From the NCBI RefSeq assembly GCF_012275515.1, contig NZ_JAAZQL010000001.1, forward strand, positions 603,006 through 667,005: a DNA stretch of 64,000 nucleotides. Reading direction: 5' to 3'. This DNA is from Novosphingobium sp. SG707 (lineage in GTDB: Bacteria > Pseudomonadota > Alphaproteobacteria > Sphingomonadales > Sphingomonadaceae). The notes beneath the pieces are model-generated. The model was not told the origin of the DNA. It did no database searches and was given only the letters and a program-made list of their open reading frames with translations. Position numbers and translations under genes: made by a program. Shown here piece after piece: positions 41,139 through 50,560 of this stretch. The stretch's first letter is position 1, and each line of letters begins with the position of its first letter.

Positions 41139-42173
41139 CTATCCTGACGCCTGTTCGGCCAATTCGCGGCCCAGCATCCGCGCAAGGATGCGCCTTGCCC
41201 GGATCGCGCCTTCGTCAAAGGGCAGGATGGCCGGTTTATGCGCCATGAGATCATTGGATCGCATCCGGCTGCGCACGGCCGCGATCATCGGCTCATCCTC
41301 AAATTCAAAGGCGTTTTGCGTGCCTTGGTGCAGCATGGCCGAAACCTGCTCGCTGTCTTTGGCGCTGTTCCTGCCCGCCGCCCAGAAATAGCGCGTGGCA
41401 TTCTCGCCCTGCGGGACCAGCAGATGCATGACCACCAGTTGCGGATCATTCCCAGCTGCGCTTTCCCCGCGTCCCATGCTGGTTTTCAGCGAGAGGCGGG
41501 CGGGCGCCTGCCAGACAATATCGGCCACCATATTCGCCCGCTCCGGGGTGTCGGGCCACAGCAATTGGAACAGGCCCGTCACCGGCTCGTCCCTGATCGT
41601 ATAGACCGAGCGAACCTCATCGCCCATCTGTTCGCAGCGATAATGCGTGCGGGCCGCATTGCCCGGCGAGGCGAGGAAGGGATGGAGAAACTCAACATGG
41701 GTCAGGTCGAGCAGATTGTCCGTAACCAGCTCGTAATGGACCCGCACATCAAGCTGTCCATGGACCCATGTCAGGCCGGGATCGTCGAAAAGCGGCAGGT
41801 CGGGCAGGGGGTGACTTTCCTCGCCCCCTTCTGCGCCCATCCAGATCCATAGCATGCCATAGCGCTCGGCCACCGGAAAGGCGCGGACGCGTAGCGCCGA
41901 AACGGTGGCGCCATGGCCATGCGGATTGTGGACGCATCGCCCCGCCCCATCGAATTCCAGCCCGTGATAGCCGCAGACGATACGGCCATTGCGCGACTTG
42001 CCCCGGCTTAAAGGGGCAAAGCGGTGGGGGCAGGCATCATGAAGCGCCTTGGGCTGCCCGCCTTCGCCGCGGAAAAGGACGATGAACTGATCCAGCATGG
42101 TCAGTTCCATCGGCGCATCGCCCAGATCGGCGGACCATGCGGCCGGATACCATGCGTTGCGCAGGAATGTCAT
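41139..42173 (-). CDS. Rieske non-haem iron oxygenase (VanA-like demethylase/hydroxylase)
   Basis: 344 aa. The Rieske cluster ligands are C48-x-H50 and C67-x2-H70 (ACPHRF and IVCGYHG). The mononuclear iron site lies in DNLLDLTHVEFLH. The size and NAWYP start match vanillate O-demethylase-type oxygenases, which demethylate or hydroxylate aromatic acids using electrons from a separate reductase. No reductase or ferredoxin gene is in the window, so it must borrow one. The ATG overlaps the DoxX stop (ATGA); it is the last gene of a four-gene operon. Confidence 0.9.
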   Translation of the reverse strand: MTFLRNAWYPAAWSADLGDAPMELTMLDQFIVLFRGEGGQPKALHDACPHRFAPLSRGKSRNGRIVCGYHGLEFDGAGRCVHNPHGHGATVSALRVRAFPVAERYGMLWIWMGAEGGEESHPLPDLPLFDDPGLTWVHGQLDVRVHYELVTDNLLDLTHVEFLHPFLASPGNAARTHYRCEQMGDEVRSVYTIRDEPVTGLFQLLWPDTPERANMVADIVWQAPARLSLKTSMGRGESAAGNDPQLVVMHLLVPQGENATRYFWAAGRNSAKDSEQVSAMLHQGTQNAFEFEDEPMIAAVRSRMRSNDLMAHKPAILPFDEGAIRARRILARMLGRELAEQASG

Positions 42174-42598
42174 GCTTTCCTCTCCCGATTGGCCCGTCGC
42201 CGGGCGATTATGGCATCAAGGCTCCACGCGCCGCCCCCGGCCAGCGCCAGATAAAGGAACACAAAGCAGAACAGGATGGCCAGATCCCCCTGATTGACCA
42301 CCGGCATCCAGCCATCCTTCATGGCCAATCCGGCGGGGAAATGGATCATCCAGTAGGCGACCGCCATCTCCCCGCTCAAAACAAAGGCGACGGGGCGCGT
42401 GGCAAGGCCCAGCACGATGGCCAGACCGCCGAAAAATTCAAGACAACCCGCCAGCCCGGCAAGGCTGAAGATCACCAGCGGGCCGGGGTGATGTACACTG
42501 GCGGGCCACAGGAACAGCTTTTGCACCCCATGCTGCATGAAGATCAGACCGGAGACGATGCGCAGCAGGCCAAGGCCGATCCGGACCGGCGGGTTCAT
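42170..42598 (-). CDS. DoxX family membrane protein
   Basis: 142 aa from MNPPVRIGLGLLRIVSGLIFMQHG, four membrane helices, the DoxX/DoxD-like pattern with GVQKLF and LAGLAGCLEFFGGLAIVLGL. One base separates it from the upstream FAH gene and it overlaps the Rieske gene. DoxX proteins are inner-membrane proteins of uncertain redox function, often inside aromatic-degradation operons; here it may help electron supply or detoxification. Confidence 0.87.
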   Translation of the reverse strand: MNPPVRIGLGLLRIVSGLIFMQHGVQKLFLWPASVHHPGPLVIFSLAGLAGCLEFFGGLAIVLGLATRPVAFVLSGEMAVAYWMIHFPAGLAMKDGWMPVVNQGDLAILFCFVFLYLALAGGGAWSLDAIIARRRANRERKA

Positions 42599-42599
42599 A

Positions 42600-43676
42600 T
42601 CACCACTCCGTGATAAAGGGGCCATAGGTGGGGCTGCGCCCGCCCGTTTCCTCGGCCACAATGCGGTTGGTCTGGCGGCCCAGACCGGTGATCTCGCTTT
42701 CCATCACATCGCCCGGTTTCAGCCATGCATTGCCCCACATCGCCCCATTGCCCGGCGGCGAACCGGTGATCAGCAGATCGCCCGGAACCAGTCGGATGCG
42801 TTCGGAGGCATAGGACAGGATCTGTTCGGGCTGAAAGATCATGTCGGAAATCGGCCAGTCCTGACGGATCTCGCCATTCACCTTCAGGCGGATCTGGACC
42901 TTGTTGCGGTCGACAAATTCCTTGGGCACGGCAAAGGGGCCGAAGGGTTTGAAATTGGGCTGATGCTTGCTGACCCAATCATACATGAAGCGGACATCGG
43001 CGCGGCGGAACTCGTCCACGGTGCCTATGTCATTGACCATGACATAGGCCGCGATCAGATCGCCCGCCTCGTCCGGGCGGATATAGCGGCCCGTCCGCCC
43101 GACGATGGCGCCGAATTCGAGCTCCCAGTCGGGATGCTGCCCGATCAGCGGCAAAGGCACATCCTCATTGGCGCCGCAGAGCGAGGAATGCAGGCCGGTC
43201 CAGAAATAGGGCATGCCTTCGCGCGCGCGCCGGTCGATTTCGCCCAGGTTACGCTCAAAGAACGCCTCGTCGCTCTCGCCCGCGATGCGCTTGTCCTGAT
43301 TGAACTTGTTGAAGGTCATCATCTCGGCGACATGCTGGCGGTAATTGGACCCGGCGCACAGCAGGTTGGGATGGGCCAGCACCGGCAGGATGGTGAGCGC
43401 CCGATAGTCATGGGCATGGCGATCCTGACGCGCGGCCACATCATTGGCCAGGTTGGAGGCGCGCGTCCAATCCTCGAAGACGGCATGGGTGTCGCGGTAT
43501 TCCTCGGCCAGACTGTACACCCCGCCGCCGGGCACCACCACGCCGGGGAAGGCCGCGCCATCGCCATCGCGGAACGTGCCGATGCCAAAGGAGCCGGCCA
43601 CCAGCCCGGTGATATCGTCAATGCCCTCAGGCTCGGGCGCTGCGGGAAGGGGTTTGAGAAAGCTGTGGTCTGTCAT
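42600..43676 (-). CDS. fumarylacetoacetate hydrolase family protein
   Basis: 358 aa from MTDHSFLKPL. The C-terminal FAH domain has the metal-binding acids in DWELEFGAIVGR and MVNDIGTVDEF, plus LVPGDLLITGSPPGNG. It is longer than the 284-aa enzyme near the left end, with a different N-terminal part, and matches FAH proteins found beside ring-cleavage dioxygenases. It probably hydrolyses the C-C bond of the ring-cleavage product made by the VOC enzyme encoded 37 bp upstream. The exact substrate is unknown. Confidence 0.88.
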   Translation of the reverse strand: MTDHSFLKPLPAAPEPEGIDDITGLVAGSFGIGTFRDGDGAAFPGVVVPGGGVYSLAEEYRDTHAVFEDWTRASNLANDVAARQDRHAHDYRALTILPVLAHPNLLCAGSNYRQHVAEMMTFNKFNQDKRIAGESDEAFFERNLGEIDRRAREGMPYFWTGLHSSLCGANEDVPLPLIGQHPDWELEFGAIVGRTGRYIRPDEAGDLIAAYVMVNDIGTVDEFRRADVRFMYDWVSKHQPNFKPFGPFAVPKEFVDRNKVQIRLKVNGEIRQDWPISDMIFQPEQILSYASERIRLVPGDLLITGSPPGNGAMWGNAWLKPGDVMESEITGLGRQTNRIVAEETGGRSPTYGPFITEW

Positions 43677-43713
43677 GGTATGACCTCGCGTAAGGGGTTG
43701 GAAAGGTTGATGT

Positions 43714-44649
43714 TCAGGAAAAATAGCGGTCGGGCGGGTCCGAGCTCCACACATCCATTTCGACGTCATGGACATCGTGAATGCGGCTGCCGTCGGATTT
43801 GCGCAGGCGGTCGGTGTCGGTGAAGGTTTCGAAGCGGTTGCGGTCCGGGTCGCGCCAGACATCGAAAACATGGCTGCCGTGGGGATGGCGTCCGACGCCC
43901 CAGACCAGATCATAGCCGCGCGATTCCAGATAGCGGTGCGACATGAACTGGGCTTCGAAATCCTGCGCTTCAAAGCTGATGTGGTGGCAGTCGGTGCGCC
44001 CATCCATGCTCTGCATCAGCGCGATGCAATGGTGATCGACCAATTCCTCGCCATGGTCGAGGCGCAGGAAGCCGATGATCTGGACATGGGGCAGGCCCGG
44101 CACGTGATAGATATCACTGGGGATCAGGCCCAGCACGTCCCTGTACCACGGCAGGCTGGCGAGGAAATTGGGGACGAACAGGCCGATATGGCCCAGCCGG
44201 AACAGTTTGGCCGGGGCCATCGGGCGTTTGGGTTCAAAGCGCCCCTCGCGCGGATAGGCGAGCGGTGAGTTGATCTGCCACGCGGGATAGGCGGGCAGGG
44301 CCTGTTTCGCGCCGACGCCATGGACCAGATCCACGCGAAAACCGTTGGGATCGCTCAGCGTCACGCAGCGCCCACCGCCCGGCAGATCAAGTTCGGCGAT
44401 GCCTTGCGCGCCCTGCGCCGCGATGGCCTCCTCCAGATCGGCCGGGCTGGCCACTTCAAAGGCCAATCCGATGAATTTGGGCTCCTCGGCGCGATAGGCG
44501 ACATAGGCAAAGGCGTCGCCGCCCTGCGTGGCCATGACCAGACGCTCGGCCGTATGCTCGACGGTGATCAGGCCGAAGTCCTGCGCGAATTGTTCGGTTT
44601 GCGCCAGATCGCGCACATGGAATGTAACATGGTGCAGCTTGCGCAGCAT
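43714..44649 (-). CDS. two-domain VOC protein, type I extradiol dioxygenase-like
   Basis: 311 aa from MLRKLHHVTF with GGAGAGAGG upstream; 23 further residues are open before it. Two vicinal-oxygen-chelate domains are seen, with the iron triad expected in the second: His in RLGHIGLFV, His in TDCHHISFEA and Glu in NRFETFTD. This matches catechol 2,3-dioxygenase/2,3-dihydroxybiphenyl dioxygenase relatives, cytoplasmic ring-cleaving enzymes. First gene of the VOC-FAH-DoxX-Rieske operon, divergent from a LysR gene, with a TCCAAT dyad between. Confidence 0.88.
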   Translation of the reverse strand: MLRKLHHVTFHVRDLAQTEQFAQDFGLITVEHTAERLVMATQGGDAFAYVAYRAEEPKFIGLAFEVASPADLEEAIAAQGAQGIAELDLPGGGRCVTLSDPNGFRVDLVHGVGAKQALPAYPAWQINSPLAYPREGRFEPKRPMAPAKLFRLGHIGLFVPNFLASLPWYRDVLGLIPSDIYHVPGLPHVQIIGFLRLDHGEELVDHHCIALMQSMDGRTDCHHISFEAQDFEAQFMSHRYLESRGYDLVWGVGRHPHGSHVFDVWRDPDRNRFETFTDTDRLRKSDGSRIHDVHDVEMDVWSSDPPDRYFS

Positions 44650-44738
44650 CACGGCCTCTCTCCCCGGTTCCTGTTTCGCGGCGCTGCCAGACTGCGCCTG
44701 CGGTGTCCCCGCATTCATCGGCCAGTGGGCAGAAAGCG

Positions 44739-44755
44739 TCCAATCGAATATTGGA
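44739..44755. promoter_or_regulatory. LysR-type operator TCCAAT-N5-ATTGGA
   Basis: Perfect 6-bp arms in the 141-bp divergent region between the VOC operon and the LysR gene, 36 bp before the LysR start. The same layout recurs at 48172-48188 before a TBDR. Confidence 0.6.
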
Positions 44756-44790
44756 GTTGTTTGGTATAACTAAGGCTGATACAAAGCCCC

Positions 44791-45684
44791 ATGCGATTTG
44801 ACGGGCTTGACCTTAACCTGCTGGTGGCTTTCGAAGCCTTGATTGAGGAGCGCAATGTTTCGGCGGCGGCGCGGCGGCTGAATCTGACGCAACCGGCTGT
44901 CACCGGCGCGCTCAACCGGTTGAGGGATTATTTCCGCGACGATCTGCTGGTGCTGCATGGGCGCAAGATGCAGCCCACCCCCAAGGCCGAGGACCTGTCG
45001 GGCCCGGTGCGCCGCGCCCTGCTGCAAATCCGGGGCGAGATCACGCGGGCGGGCGATTTCACCCCGGCCACGTCCAGCCGCCATTTCCGCATCATCGCTT
45101 CGGATTATGCCTATACGATCGGGCTGGCCGATCTGTTCGTGCGCGCCTCGGCGCTGGCGCCCAAGGTGACGTTTGAGGTGATCCCGCCCAGCAGTCAGGC
45201 CTCGGAACGGCTGGAGCGGGCCGAAGTGGATGTGGCGATCACCGTGCATCCCTATGTGAACGCCAAATATCCCTCGATGGAATTATGGCGCGACAGCGAC
45301 GTCATCATCAGCTGGCGCGATGCGGGCTATACGACCATCACCGAGGATATATTCTTCGAGGTGGGCCACGCCGTTTCCACCTTTGGCCCTGATCGCCGCC
45401 CATCGGTAACCGACGAATATATCGCGAAAATGGACCGTGAACGCCGAGTCGAGGTCTTGTTGCCCAGTTTTGGCGATCTGTGTCGCGGTGTTGTGGGCAC
45501 GCGGCGACTGGCGACCATGCACCGCCGCTATGCCGAATATTTCGCGCGGGTCTATCCCATCGCCATTCACGAAACGTGGCAACCCTTCCCGGAGATCATC
45601 CAAATCGCGCAATGGCACAAGGTGCGCGACAGCGATCCGGGCCTGCATTGGATCCTGCGCCTGTTGAGCGAAATTCAGGCATAA
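44791..45684 (+). CDS. LysR-family regulator, NodD/NahR-like
   Basis: 297 aa beginning MRFDGLDLNLLVAFEALIEE, the NodD/NahR branch. The HTH is NVSAAARRLNLTQPAVTGAL, followed by RLRDYFRDDLLVLHGRKMQPT. It is divergent from the aromatic operon and is the likely activator. The sensor domain (HFRIIASDYAYTIG) is like those that bind aromatic acids. It is close in its first 70 residues to the LysR at 22.7 kb, so the two may be paralogues. Confidence 0.9.
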   Translation: MRFDGLDLNLLVAFEALIEERNVSAAARRLNLTQPAVTGALNRLRDYFRDDLLVLHGRKMQPTPKAEDLSGPVRRALLQIRGEITRAGDFTPATSSRHFRIIASDYAYTIGLADLFVRASALAPKVTFEVIPPSSQASERLERAEVDVAITVHPYVNAKYPSMELWRDSDVIISWRDAGYTTITEDIFFEVGHAVSTFGPDRRPSVTDEYIAKMDRERRVEVLLPSFGDLCRGVVGTRRLATMHRRYAEYFARVYPIAIHETWQPFPEIIQIAQWHKVRDSDPGLHWILRLLSEIQA

Positions 45685-45690
45685 GGAAGA

Positions 45691-45714
45691 GGGGGAAGGG
45701 CATCGCCTTCCCCC
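45691..45714. terminator. bidirectional hairpin between LysR and TBDR
   Basis: GGGGGAAGG/CCTTCCCCC, a perfect 9-bp stem with a GCATCG loop, between the convergent stops at 45684 and 45724. Weak T tract, but position and symmetry fit a shared terminator. Confidence 0.7.
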
Positions 45715-45723
45715 GCCGTATCA

Positions 45724-48105
45724 TCAGAATTTATAGGACACGCGGCCACCAAAAGTGCGCGGTGGGCGCAGGGTGGTGGCGTAGAAGCTGGTCCCGGGCG
45801 TCGGGAAAGCCTGAGAGAGCAGCGTCTTGTCAAAAATATTGTTCATATACAGGCCCAGCGACAGGCCCGAAGAGCGCAGGCGGAAATTGATCTGTGCATC
45901 GGCCAGCCAATAGGCGCCCTGTGTTTCGACCGGCGCGAATTCCATGCCGATCACCGTGGTGGTCTGGTAATGCGCCTTGGCATTCAGCGTGAATTCGCCA
46001 AAAGACACCGGAATATGCTGTTCCAGCCCCAAATTGAGCGTCCATTCCGGGGCATTGACGGGCCGCCTGCCGCTGCAATCAATGATATAGGCGCCCGAAC
46101 CGGCAAAGCTCGCCGTGGGGCATGAGGTGCCGTTAAACACTCCGCCGTTCGAATTGGGGCTTTGAAAGGTGAACTGGTCATAGCTGGCGTCGAGATATTG
46201 CAGGTCGGCCGACAGGGTGGTCTGTGCCGTGGCGGCAAAGCGCGCCTCCAGTTCGAAGCCCTGAAACGTTGCGCGGCCCACATTTTCGGTCACGAAGGTC
46301 GGCACGCCCGCCACGGTCAGCAGGTGGCTGATCTGTTGATTGCGGTATTTCCAGCGAAAGAGTTCAAGGTTCAACTGGACCCGATTACCCCAGAAACGGT
46401 TCTTCGAACCCAGCGTGACGGCCTGAAGCGTCTCGGGATCGAAGGAACCGCCCGCGCCGTTCGGGCTGTAATAGAAGCCGCCAGCCTTGAACCCGGTCTC
46501 AAACGAGGCATAGACCAGATTGCGCGGCGTAATGTCCCAGTCCGCGCCCGCGCGCCATGTGAATTTGCCAAAGCTTCGGGCCTGATTGTTGGTAAAGACG
46601 GTGGCCGACTGGATGACATTGGGGGCATTGACCACATCGGGCAGCCCGCCATAGGGCGCCGCCCCCAGCGTGGGAACCAGCACCGAGGGGAAGGCGCCCA
46701 GGGCGGCCGGTGTCGGGCCATAGGGCAGCGAGGGCGCGGTGGGGCAGGATGCGGCCGTGCAGATGCGCGTCAGCGACACACGGCTGCCGGTAAAATCCTT
46801 GTCTTCCCATGTCTGCCTGCCGCCGATGGTCAGCCGGATGTCGGGCGTCACGGCATAGGTCAACCGTCCGAACAGCGCCTTGCTGGTGGTGTTGAGCAGC
46901 ATATCCTTGTCATATTGCGCGTTCCAGTTGGACGCATAATCGCCATAGGGGCCATAGGTGTGATCGTGATAATAGAAGGCGCCCAGCAGCGCGCGCAGCG
47001 GCTTTGACTCGGGCGTGGCAAAGCGCGCCTCCACGCTGGTCTGGGCGTTGCGTTCGACCGCGTTGACCTGAAAGCCCGGCGTGAAACTGTTATAATTCAA
47101 ATGGCCTTCGCGATAGGACGGCAGAATGGTCAGCGTGCCAAAGTCGCTGACCCATTCAGCCGATCCCGCGATCCCGAAAAAATTATTGCGCAAATAGGGC
47201 TGGAAGCCAGACGGGAAGGGCTGAAACGGTCGGCCCAGCAGGCCCGCGCGCTGGCTGGTGTAAAAAGCCTGTCCCTGGGGCGAGAAGATGCCGATGCGGC
47301 TGTCAGGCGATATGGTTGCCGCCGTGGCAACGCCTTGCGGGGCCAGCAGCGGGGTCATGCCCACGCCCCGTCCGCCCTGATCGAAATAGTCGGCGATCAG
47401 ATTGAGGTGGACCGCGCTGCTCGGTTCAAAGCGCAAGGATCCGCGCAGGCCGACATCGTCCTGATCGTCGGTGCCGTCATTCATATAGCCGTCGTGCTTG
47501 ACGCGCATGGCCGCGATCCGCGCGGCTGCCCTTTCGCCGATCGGGACATTGAGGGCGGCGTCCAATCGCAGCGCCGCGTAATTGCCGACATCCACCCCGG
47601 CAAAACCGCCCCAAGCCCCCAGTTGCGGCTTTTGCGGCAAGACATTGATCGCACCCCCGGTGGCGTTGCGACCATAAAGCGTGCCTTGCGGCCCTTTGAC
47701 CACCTCGACCCGTTCGAGGTCATAGAAAAAGCCCGACGTGGCCGAAGGACGGCCAAGATAGACGCCCGCGAAGTTGAACGCGATGGCGGAATCGGAAAAG
47801 GCATTGCCGTTGAAATTGCCCACCCCGCGAAGATAGAACAGGTTATAAGGCCCCGCCGCAGGCGCCACCTGCAACGAAGGAACCACATTGCCCAGCGCCG
47901 TGGGCTGGGTGATGCCGGTGTTTCTCAATTCATCGCCGCCGATGGCCGAAACGGCAATGGCGGCCTTTTGCAGGCTCTCGCTGCGCCGCTGGGCGGTGAC
48001 GACAATGTCCTGAATGGCCGGCCCGCTGTCGGTCTCCGCCGCGCGGGCCAGATCGGGCATGACCAGCGCCAGCAGGCTGGACGCGATGAAATAGGCTGAT
48101 TTCAT
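45724..48105 (-). CDS. TonB-dependent receptor
   Basis: 793 aa from MKSAYFIASS, with GGGGAGAGAG upstream. The signal ends LARAAE. The TonB box is QDIVVTAQRR, the plug has FYLRGVGNFNGN and VEVVKGPQGTLYGRNATGGAINV, and the barrel ends LRPPRTFGGRVSYKF. The last receptor of the window ends with the same LRPPRTFG block, so these two are close relatives. It lies downstream of the ACMSD-like and Rieske genes on the same strand and its promoter carries a copy of the LysR dyad of the VOC operon. It probably imports the aromatic substrate, as DdvT does for a lignin dimer in Sphingobium. Confidence 0.93.
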   Translation of the reverse strand: MKSAYFIASSLLALVMPDLARAAETDSGPAIQDIVVTAQRRSESLQKAAIAVSAIGGDELRNTGITQPTALGNVVPSLQVAPAAGPYNLFYLRGVGNFNGNAFSDSAIAFNFAGVYLGRPSATSGFFYDLERVEVVKGPQGTLYGRNATGGAINVLPQKPQLGAWGGFAGVDVGNYAALRLDAALNVPIGERAAARIAAMRVKHDGYMNDGTDDQDDVGLRGSLRFEPSSAVHLNLIADYFDQGGRGVGMTPLLAPQGVATAATISPDSRIGIFSPQGQAFYTSQRAGLLGRPFQPFPSGFQPYLRNNFFGIAGSAEWVSDFGTLTILPSYREGHLNYNSFTPGFQVNAVERNAQTSVEARFATPESKPLRALLGAFYYHDHTYGPYGDYASNWNAQYDKDMLLNTTSKALFGRLTYAVTPDIRLTIGGRQTWEDKDFTGSRVSLTRICTAASCPTAPSLPYGPTPAALGAFPSVLVPTLGAAPYGGLPDVVNAPNVIQSATVFTNNQARSFGKFTWRAGADWDITPRNLVYASFETGFKAGGFYYSPNGAGGSFDPETLQAVTLGSKNRFWGNRVQLNLELFRWKYRNQQISHLLTVAGVPTFVTENVGRATFQGFELEARFAATAQTTLSADLQYLDASYDQFTFQSPNSNGGVFNGTSCPTASFAGSGAYIIDCSGRRPVNAPEWTLNLGLEQHIPVSFGEFTLNAKAHYQTTTVIGMEFAPVETQGAYWLADAQINFRLRSSGLSLGLYMNNIFDKTLLSQAFPTPGTSFYATTLRPPRTFGGRVSYKF

Positions 48106-48171
48106 GTCTCTCTCCCCATTTTGGTTTTTGCTCTTGTGGCAGGCGATGAAATCATGCGATCCGACCATTCG

Positions 48172-48188
48172 TCCAATCATCAGTTGGG
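48172..48188. promoter_or_regulatory. second LysR-type site TCCAAT-N5-GTTGGG
   Basis: Same arm sequence and 5-base spacing as at 44739, two mismatches in the right arm. It lies 67 bp before the TBDR ATG, in the 121-bp gap after the amidohydrolase gene. Confidence 0.5.
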
Positions 48189-48226
48189 CAATCAGAAATC
48201 ATTTTTATTGATAGTTTGACGCAGGC

Positions 48227-49303
48227 TCATTCCCGCCCGCATGAGTCGCATAGGGGGCTCAGACCCAGCAATTGCGCCGCATTCAGTCCCAGCAGGCGGG
48301 CCTTGACCGGATCGGGCAAATGCGCGTGAAAACCCACCGGATCGGGCTCGCCCATGTCGAAGGGGTAATCCGTGCCCAGACACAATTTGTCAGCGCCATG
48401 GGTGCGCACCAGCGCGTCGAGCTGATCCCGGTCGAACACCAGCGTGTCGAGCCAGACCTGGCGCAGATAGGAGGACGGCTCACGCGTGATGAACCGGCGG
48501 CAATCATCGCGCGCGCGATAGGCATGATCCATCCGCCCCCAATAGGCGGGCAGATAGCCGCCTCCATGGGCCACGCATAATTTCAGCCGCGAATGCTGTT
48601 CCAGCACACCGCCGAAAATCAGATGGCTGAGCGCGATGGAGGATTCGAGCGGATTGCCGATGATATTGTCGAGATAATGTTCGGCCAGACGCGCGCCATG
48701 GGTAAAGCCCAGCGGGTGCAGAAACAGCAGCACGCCCAGTTCCTCGGCCGCCGCGAAGAAGGGCCGGAACGCATCCTCGGCCAACTCGCGCCCCGCCACA
48801 TTGGTGCCGATCTCGATCCCGCGCAGCCCCAGATCACCCACACAGCGGCGCATCTCCCGCACCGCCATCTCGACATTCTGCAGCGGCACCGTGCCCATGC
48901 CCACCAGCCGGTCGGGATGCTGCGCCACCGCTGCCGCGATCCCGTCATTGACCATCCGTGCGGCATCGCGGCCCAGTTCATCGGGAGCGAAATAGTAATA
49001 TTGGCCGGGCGAGGGACTGATGGCCTGCACATCGACGCCAAGCCGGTCCATATCGGCCAGCCTTTCGTCAATGCCGTTCAATTTGCGCCCAATGGCGGCG
49101 AAAAGCTTGGCATTGGTGGCCATCGAGGCCGCAGACATGAAGGCCAGCGGATTGGGCGGATTTTCGACCTCGGCGCGGATCAGCGCTTCGGCGGCGGCAA
49201 TGTTCATGTGGCAATGCAGGTCCACCACCAGATGCCTGCCCCGCTGCGCCACAGGGATCGGCGCGCGCTCAGGCCCGCAGGCGCAGAGGTGATCGCCGCT
49301 CAT
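48227..49303 (-). CDS. ACMSD-family amidohydrolase/decarboxylase
   Basis: 358 aa. Metal ligands: His30 and His32 (DLHCHMN), a His in LLFLHPLGF, a His in CVAHGGGYLPAYWGRMDH and Asp in LGTDYPFDMGE. This is the aminocarboxymuconate-semialdehyde decarboxylase group, which also holds gamma-resorcylate and 5-carboxyvanillate (LigW) decarboxylases, zinc or manganese enzymes removing a carboxylate from an aromatic acid or cleavage product. The ATG overlaps the Rieske stop (ATGA). An oxygenase plus a decarboxylase in one operon fits stepwise breakdown of a carboxylated or methoxylated aromatic. Confidence 0.9.
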   Translation of the reverse strand: MSGDHLCACGPERAPIPVAQRGRHLVVDLHCHMNIAAAEALIRAEVENPPNPLAFMSAASMATNAKLFAAIGRKLNGIDERLADMDRLGVDVQAISPSPGQYYYFAPDELGRDAARMVNDGIAAAVAQHPDRLVGMGTVPLQNVEMAVREMRRCVGDLGLRGIEIGTNVAGRELAEDAFRPFFAAAEELGVLLFLHPLGFTHGARLAEHYLDNIIGNPLESSIALSHLIFGGVLEQHSRLKLCVAHGGGYLPAYWGRMDHAYRARDDCRRFITREPSSYLRQVWLDTLVFDRDQLDALVRTHGADKLCLGTDYPFDMGEPDPVGFHAHLPDPVKARLLGLNAAQLLGLSPLCDSCGRE

Positions 49304-50352
49304 GCCTCGGCCTCCAGCATGGCGGCGATGCGGCGGCGGACCTTGACCGCGGGGCCATCGGATTTGACCAGCAACTCGCGCTGGATCTGCGATGCGGCAT
49401 CGACATGGGGTTCGACGGCCTCGATCGCGTCAATGTCCTGCTGGCGGATCTTCTTGTCCGATTCCAGTTGGAAGGCATCGAGCACCTCGTCATCAAGGCG
49501 GAAATTGCGATTGGCAAAGCCGAAATAATGCGAACTCGTTGCCGTTTCCGGAGTGATGCCATGCAGGATATGCAGGTGGCCCAGTGCGGATGGCACATGA
49601 TCTTGCCCCGGCACGCTGGTGAACAGCGGCATATTGGTGCGGATCAGTTCGGGGCCATAGAAATCGGTGATGGATTCCCAGTCGGCCAGCCCTTCGTACC
49701 TATGATCGGCGCCCCATAACAGATCGTGGAATCCGCCCCATGGCAGTTTGCCGCTGCGGATCAGGCGATAGCTGCGCTCGCGCTCTTCCTCACGCATGGG
49801 CATGGCCTTCATCGCCTCGCCCCCCGCGATATGGTGGTGCAGATAGGGCAGGTGGGTAAGGTCCATCAGATTGTCGATCAGCAATTGTGCCCGCGCCCGG
49901 ATGGTGAAATGGTTGGGCGAACTGTAGCGCCACCCCTCGACCCCCAGCCCGAAATCGGCATAGGGCGGAATCAGATCCGGGTCGCACCGATCCGCATCCC
50001 CCATCCAGATCCAGCAGAGCGGGCCGCGTTCCTCGACCCGATAAGTGGGCTGGCAAAAGCCCGCGCCCGTGCCCTGTGAAGGGATGGCGCTGCATTTGCC
50101 ATCGGCCTCAAACACAAAGCCGTGATAGCCGCAGACCAGCGCATCGCCCTCCACCCGGCCCTTGGCCAGCGGGAAATAGCGGTGCGGACACAGACCATAC
50201 ATGGCCACCGCCTCGCCCGCCTGCGTGCGATAGAAGGCCAGCGGCTTGCCGAGGATGGTGCGGCCAAAGGGTGTGCGCGTGATTTCTTCGGAAAAAGCCG
50301 CGATATACCAGCGGTTCATCACAAAGGGCTGCGCCTTGCCAAACGGGTACAT
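49300..50352 (-). CDS. Rieske non-haem iron oxygenase
   Basis: 350 aa; GGAAGAGG precedes the ATG. Rieske ligands C55-x-H57 (LCPHRYF) and C74-x2-H77 (VCGYHGF). The iron site is in DNLMDLTHLPYLHH. It belongs to the same VanA/LigX-like class as the oxygenase at 41 kb but is clearly a different protein (MNRWYIAAF start). It lacks a reductase neighbour. First gene of the operon with the ACMSD-like decarboxylase and the TBDR, divergent from a LuxR-type regulator. Confidence 0.9.
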   Translation of the reverse strand: MYPFGKAQPFVMNRWYIAAFSEEITRTPFGRTILGKPLAFYRTQAGEAVAMYGLCPHRYFPLAKGRVEGDALVCGYHGFVFEADGKCSAIPSQGTGAGFCQPTYRVEERGPLCWIWMGDADRCDPDLIPPYADFGLGVEGWRYSSPNHFTIRARAQLLIDNLMDLTHLPYLHHHIAGGEAMKAMPMREEERERSYRLIRSGKLPWGGFHDLLWGADHRYEGLADWESITDFYGPELIRTNMPLFTSVPGQDHVPSALGHLHILHGITPETATSSHYFGFANRNFRLDDEVLDAFQLESDKKIRQQDIDAIEAVEPHVDAASQIQRELLVKSDGPAVKVRRRIAAMLEAEA

Positions 50353-50560
50353 GCCTCTTCCTTTTTGTGGTTTTATGGGATTTTCGTCAGTTTAGCGGCG
50401 GGGCTTTTGAAATTAAAATCAATCTTGGATGATGAAGATATCACCATAATCTATGGAGTGGCCGCGCCCGCGCCATTGACCGGGCATGTCATCGCGTGAC
50501 GGATCTCGCCTTGACGCCAAAATCGGAGTAGCTTGACCCTTAAGCGGGCCGGAGAGCACC

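Noticed and set aside
50400-50460. Third copy of the TCCAAT-N5-ATTGGA site before the Rieske/ACMSD operon
   Set aside because: Only a loose CAATCTTGG is present, without the 5-base spacing.
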